Assembly: GCA_014155875.1 (NCBI GenBank)
Contig: JACEFZ010021729.1
Coordinates: 248,001-312,000 of the forward strand
Direction of reading: 5' to 3'
DNA: 64,000 nucleotides
Source: Cepaea nemoralis
Taxonomy: Eukaryota; Mollusca; Gastropoda; Stylommatophora; Helicidae
The notes beneath the pieces were generated by a model. That model was not told the DNA's origin and made no database searches. It saw nothing but the letters and a program-made list of their open reading frames with translations. Shown here piece by piece: positions 1 through 64,000 of the stretch; position 1 is the stretch's first letter, and the number at the start of each line of letters is the position of its first letter. The position numbers were made by a program, and so were the translations under genes.

Positions 1-221
1 ATAATATTTAAGTTCAAAAGCCTGGACTTTCTTCTCCAGTGCTTGTGAAATGATCCTTGATGCACATCTGTATACTGCATGTCTCAACATTTTTACTTTA
101 ATTTAATAGACGTTGACGTGGTCAAAAGGATAAGATCGCTTGCTCTAAAACGTCTGATTGGCTGATGGTGAGGTAGGTGGTTCAACACCATCAGCGGCAT
201 AAAGTTGGACTTCAACATTAA

Positions 222-268
222 CATCTCGTTCAGAAAGCAATGGCAAACTACTGAACGTACAACTGCCT
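222..268 (+). repeat. SINE-A internal fragment
   Basis: This short stretch carries the signature of the SINE-A body: a 'cgttcagaaagcaatggcaa' block followed by 'actactgaacgta'. The same block occurs in fuller copies at 29850-30090 and 37552-37797. The tRNA-like head is missing, so only a fragment survives. Confidence 0.5.
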
Positions 269-272
269 GACT

Positions 273-415
273 AGTGCAGTCGCAGCAAGCTGTGCAGGTT
301 AGGGTTTTCTCTTTGCTTCTGTTTGAAAAAAAACCGATCACCTTACGAAGGATTCAAACCTGGATCTCCCAAATGAGAGCCTGGTGTTCTAACCACATGA
401 CCAGATGCTGCTCTG
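273..415 (-). repeat. SINE-F copy, antisense
   Basis: The reverse complement matches the better copy at 31662-31885: a tRNA-like head with the B-box-like 'ggttcgatcc' relative near 350, then the body ending in a cytosine-rich 'aaccctaacctgcacag' relative. It is diverged, and its 3' end is cut where SINE-A sequence begins. Confidence 0.55.
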
Positions 416-547
416 TTGTCAACTGTAAAACCGTGTTTCTGAGACTTCAAGTAATTTTCTTGCATCTTTACTTGTTGTCCTGAATTCATGGTCATATGTT
501 TAGAATTATCTCTAAGCATTTTGTGCAATAAGTCATTGTCCTTGAAA

Positions 548-1035
548 GTTAGAACAAGAGTTCTTGCATGTTACATAGAACCAGTTTTAATATACGGCTG
601 CAAATCCTGGACAATTAGTAAACAGGCGAAAAAAATCCCTCGAAGCTTTGGAGATGTGGTTTAATAGAAGAATGTTGAAAATTAATTGGACAGCCAAAAA
701 GAGCAATCAAGACATTTTAGGGGAAGCTGAGTCGCAAAAACAACTGATCACAAGCATCATGAAGAGGCAGTCATCGTTTTTTGGCCATGTTATGAGAAGA
801 CAAAGATTCGAACATGTTGTGACAACCGGAAAGATTTTTTGGAAAGAGATCGAGGAAGGCAGCATGAGAAGATTCTTGACAGTCTTGTGCCACAGCGCGG
901 AAGGGAGTCAACACACGAATTGCTCCATGACGTTGGAGATTGTAATTTGTGGAGAGGCATGATCACCCATGCCAGCCGGCAATTTGTGGAGAGGCATGAT
1001 CACCCATGCCAGCCGGCAATGCACTGATGATGATG
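548..1035 (+). mobile_element. LINE reverse-transcriptase 3' end, degenerate
   Basis: Broken translations resemble the region after the reverse-transcriptase core of RTE/BovB-like LINEs: a 'YGCKSW' relative near 590, then W-x-A-K-K-S-N-Q and S-F-F-G-H-V-M-R-R near 770-800. The tail ends in (gat)n just before 1035. A unit of about 36 bp (945-1018) is repeated twice in tandem. The fragment ends only some 30 bp before the exon at 1068. Confidence 0.65.
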
Positions 1036-1067
1036 GTGATGCTTAGAATTGGTTATTCTGTCCACAG

Positions 1068-61167
<60,100 letters not shown>

Positions 61168-61199
61168 GTTAGGATCTGTCCTTGTCATGTGTCTGTTTG

Positions 61200-63970
61200 A
61201 GCTGCTTGCAGGTGGTTAGACATCACTGTCTACAGATGGGTAGACAACACTGTCTACAGATGGGTAGACTACACTGTCTACAGATGGTTAGACTACACTG
61301 TCTACAGATGGTTAGACATCACTGTCTACAGATGGTTAGACTACACTGTCTACAGATGGTTAGACTACACTGTCTACAGATGGTTAGACTACACTGTCTA
61401 CAGATGGTTAGACATCACTGTCTACAGATGGTTAGACTACACTGTCTACAGATTGTTAGACTACACTGTCTACAGATGGTTAGACTACACTGTCTACAGA
61501 TGGTTAGACATCACTGTCTACAGATGGTTAGACTACACTGTCTACAGATGGTTAGACTACACTGTCTACAGATGGTTAGACTACACTGTCTACAGATGGT
61601 TAGACTACACTGTCTACAGATGGTTAGACTACACTGTCTACAGATGGTTAGACTACACTGTCTACAGATGGTTAGACTACACTGTCTACAGATGGTTAGA
61701 CTACACTGTCTACAGATGGTTAGACTACACTGTCTACAGATGGTTAGACATCACTGTCTACAGATGGTTAGACAACACTGTCTACAGATGGTTAGACAAC
61801 ACTGTCCTTGGGTAGACAACACTGTCCTCAGACAACACTGTCTACAGATGGTTAGTCAACACTGTCTACAGTTGGTTAGAAAACACTGTCTACAGATGGA
61901 TAGACAACACTGTCTACAGATGGTTAGACAACATTGTCTACAGATGGTTAGACAACACTGTCCTCAGGTAGATAACACTGTCTACAGATGGTTAGACAAC
62001 ACTGTCTACAGTTGGTTAGACTACACTGTCTACAGATGGTTAGACAACACTGTCTACAGATGGTTAGACATCACTGTCTACAGATGGTTAGACAACATTG
62101 TCCTCAGATAGGTAGACAACACTGTCCTTGGGTAGACAACACTGTCCTCAGACAACACTGTCTACAGATGGTTAGACAACACTGTCTACAGTTGGTTAGA
62201 CTACACTGTCTACAGATGGTTAGACAACACTTGTCTACAGATGGTTAGACAACACTGTCTACAGATGGTTAGACAACACTGTCTACAGATGGTTAGACAA
62301 CACTGTCTACAGATGGTTAGACTACACTGTCTACAGATGGTTAGACAACACTGTCTACAGTTGGTTAGAAAACACTGTCTACAGATGTTTAGTCAACACT
62401 GTCTACAGATGGTTAGTCAACACTGTCTACAGATGGGTAGACAACACTGTCTACAGATGGATAGACAACACTGTCTACAGATGGTTAGACAACATTGTCT
62501 ACAGATGGTTAGACAACACTGTCCTCAGGTAGATAACACTGTCTACAGATGGTTAGACAACACTGTCTACAGATGGTTAGACTACACTGTCTACAGATGG
62601 TTAGTCAATACTGTCTACAGATGGATAGACAACACTGTCTACAGATGGATAGACAACACTGTCTACAGATGGTTAGTCAACACTGTCTACAGATGGTTAG
62701 ACAACACTGTCTACAGATGGTTAGACAACACTGTCTACAGATGGGTAGTCAACACTGTCTACAGATGGTTAGTCAACACTGTCTACAGATGGGTAGACAA
62801 CACTGTCTACAGATGGATAGACAACACTGTCTACAGATGGTTAGTCAACACTGTCTACAGATGGTTAGTCAACACTGTCTACAGATGGTTAGACAACACT
62901 GTCTACAGATGGTTAGACTACACTGTCTACAGATGGTTAGTCAACACTGTCTACAGATGGTTAGACTACACTGTCTACAGATGGGTAGTCAACACTGTCT
63001 ACAGATGGTTAGTCAACACTGTCTACAGATGGGTAGACAACACTGTCTACAGATGGATAGACAACACTGTCTACAGATGGTTAGACTGCACTGTCTACAG
63101 ATGGTTAGTCAACACTGTCTACAGATGGATAGACAACACTGTCTACAGATGGTTAGACAACATTGTCTACAGATGGTTAGACAACACTGTCCTCAGGTAG
63201 ATAACACTGTCTACAGATGGTTAGAAAACACTGTCTACAGATGGTTAGTCAACACTGTCTACAGATGGTTAGTCAACACTGTCTACAGATGGTTAGTCAA
63301 CACTGTCTACAGATGGGTAGACAACACTGTCTACAGATGGATAGACAACACTGTCTACAGATGGTTAGACAACATTGTCTACAGATGGTTAGACAACACT
63401 GTCCTCAGGTAGATAACACTGTCTACAGATGGTTAGACAACACTGTCTACAGATGGTTAGACTACACTGTCTACAGATGGGTAGACAACACTGTCTACAG
63501 ATGGTTAGACAACACTGTCTACAGATGGGTAGACTACACTGTCTACAGATGGTTAGACAACACTGTCTACAGATGGTTAGACTACACTGTCTACAGATGG
63601 GTAGACAACACTGTCTACAGATGGTTAGACAACATTGTCTACAGTTGGTTAGAAAACACTGTCTACAGATGGTTAGTCAACACTGTCTACAGATGGTTAG
63701 TCAACACTGTCTACAGATGGTTAGACAACACTGTCTACAGATGGGTAGACAACACTGTCTACAGATGGGTAGTCAACACTGTCTACAGATGGTTAGACTA
63801 CACTGTCTACAGATGGTTAGACTACACTGTCTACAGATGGGTAGACAACAGTGTCTACAGATGGTTAGACTACACTGTCTACAGATGGGTAGACAACAGT
63901 GTCTACAGATGGTTAGACAACACTGTCTACAGATGGTTAGACTACACTGTCTACAGATGGATAGACAATT
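61200..63970. repeat. 24-bp minisatellite after exon 23
   Basis: The unit is gttagacaacactgtctaca plus gatg, about 115 copies, with actaca, catcac and agtcaa variants in patches. Rarer units (ctgtcctcaggtagataac) recur about every 400-600 bp and mark higher-order blocks. The period is a multiple of three, giving N-T-V-Y-R-W-L-D open frames of up to 319 codons; these are not genes. It begins 32 bp after the exon. Confidence 0.95.
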
Positions 63971-64000
63971 TATATGTCTTTGCAAGTGTTTTTCCTGAAC

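Noticed and set aside
61182..63998. Open frames of 309, 319 and 287 codons (CLQMVRQH and NTVYRWLD repeats)
   Set aside because: They come from the 24-bp minisatellite after exon 23. No domain or phase-compatible acceptor supports them.

Overview
This is a eukaryotic nuclear window with no prokaryotic gene organisation. About 5% of it (roughly 3.4 kb) is protein-coding, cut into at least 23 small plus-strand exons with GT/AG borders. The rest is minisatellites, tRNA-derived SINEs, LINE and Penelope-like retroelement remnants, and non-autonomous DNA transposons. This mix suggests an invertebrate, most likely a mollusc and perhaps a gastropod; that is inference, not a species call.

The only host gene I can support runs left to right from before 1068 to beyond 61167. 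It is open at both ends. The exons join in consistent phase into about 1,140 codons. The last three (54495-54572, 58124-58228, 61033-61167) match the C-terminal coiled-coil block shared by the ANKRD26/CCDC144/POTE family. I therefore call it an ANKRD26-like coiled-coil protein; its ankyrin repeats, if present, lie upstream. The 5' third (1068-29813) has small symmetric exons carrying a repeated acidic E/D-W-D-S motif, with an exon cassette copied in tandem. A 264-codon exon (32514-33305) encodes a highly charged helix. The 3' third (36812-61167) is coiled coil.

The introns hold intron-specific minisatellites. Several arrays contain or abut the splice junctions themselves: 24840-25366, 48062-49990 and 60513-61032. 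Many mobile elements can be delimited by target-site duplications (TSDs): a LINE reverse-transcriptase fragment (26092-26820), an RNase H LINE fragment (27141-27519), two SINE-B copies (42999-43401, 51521-51941), one SINE-F (31662-31885), a piggyBac-like element (15144-15837), a hAT remnant (46950-47853) and a mariner with about 180-bp inverted repeats (55615-56771).

The most striking element is a Penelope-like element at 45181-46280. It is a near-perfect 471-bp head-to-head inverted repeat flanked by a 12-bp TSD and nested in an older LINE. Each arm carries a GIY-YIG endonuclease C-terminus and a hammerhead-ribozyme-like core. A second, different Penelope-like remnant lies at 30610-31660. 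Repeats containing a piece of antisense 28S rRNA lie at 17100-17420 and 35940-36290.

SINE families are labelled A to H here for convenience; these are not database names. Copy numbers and the edges of degenerate repeats are approximate because they were read by eye.
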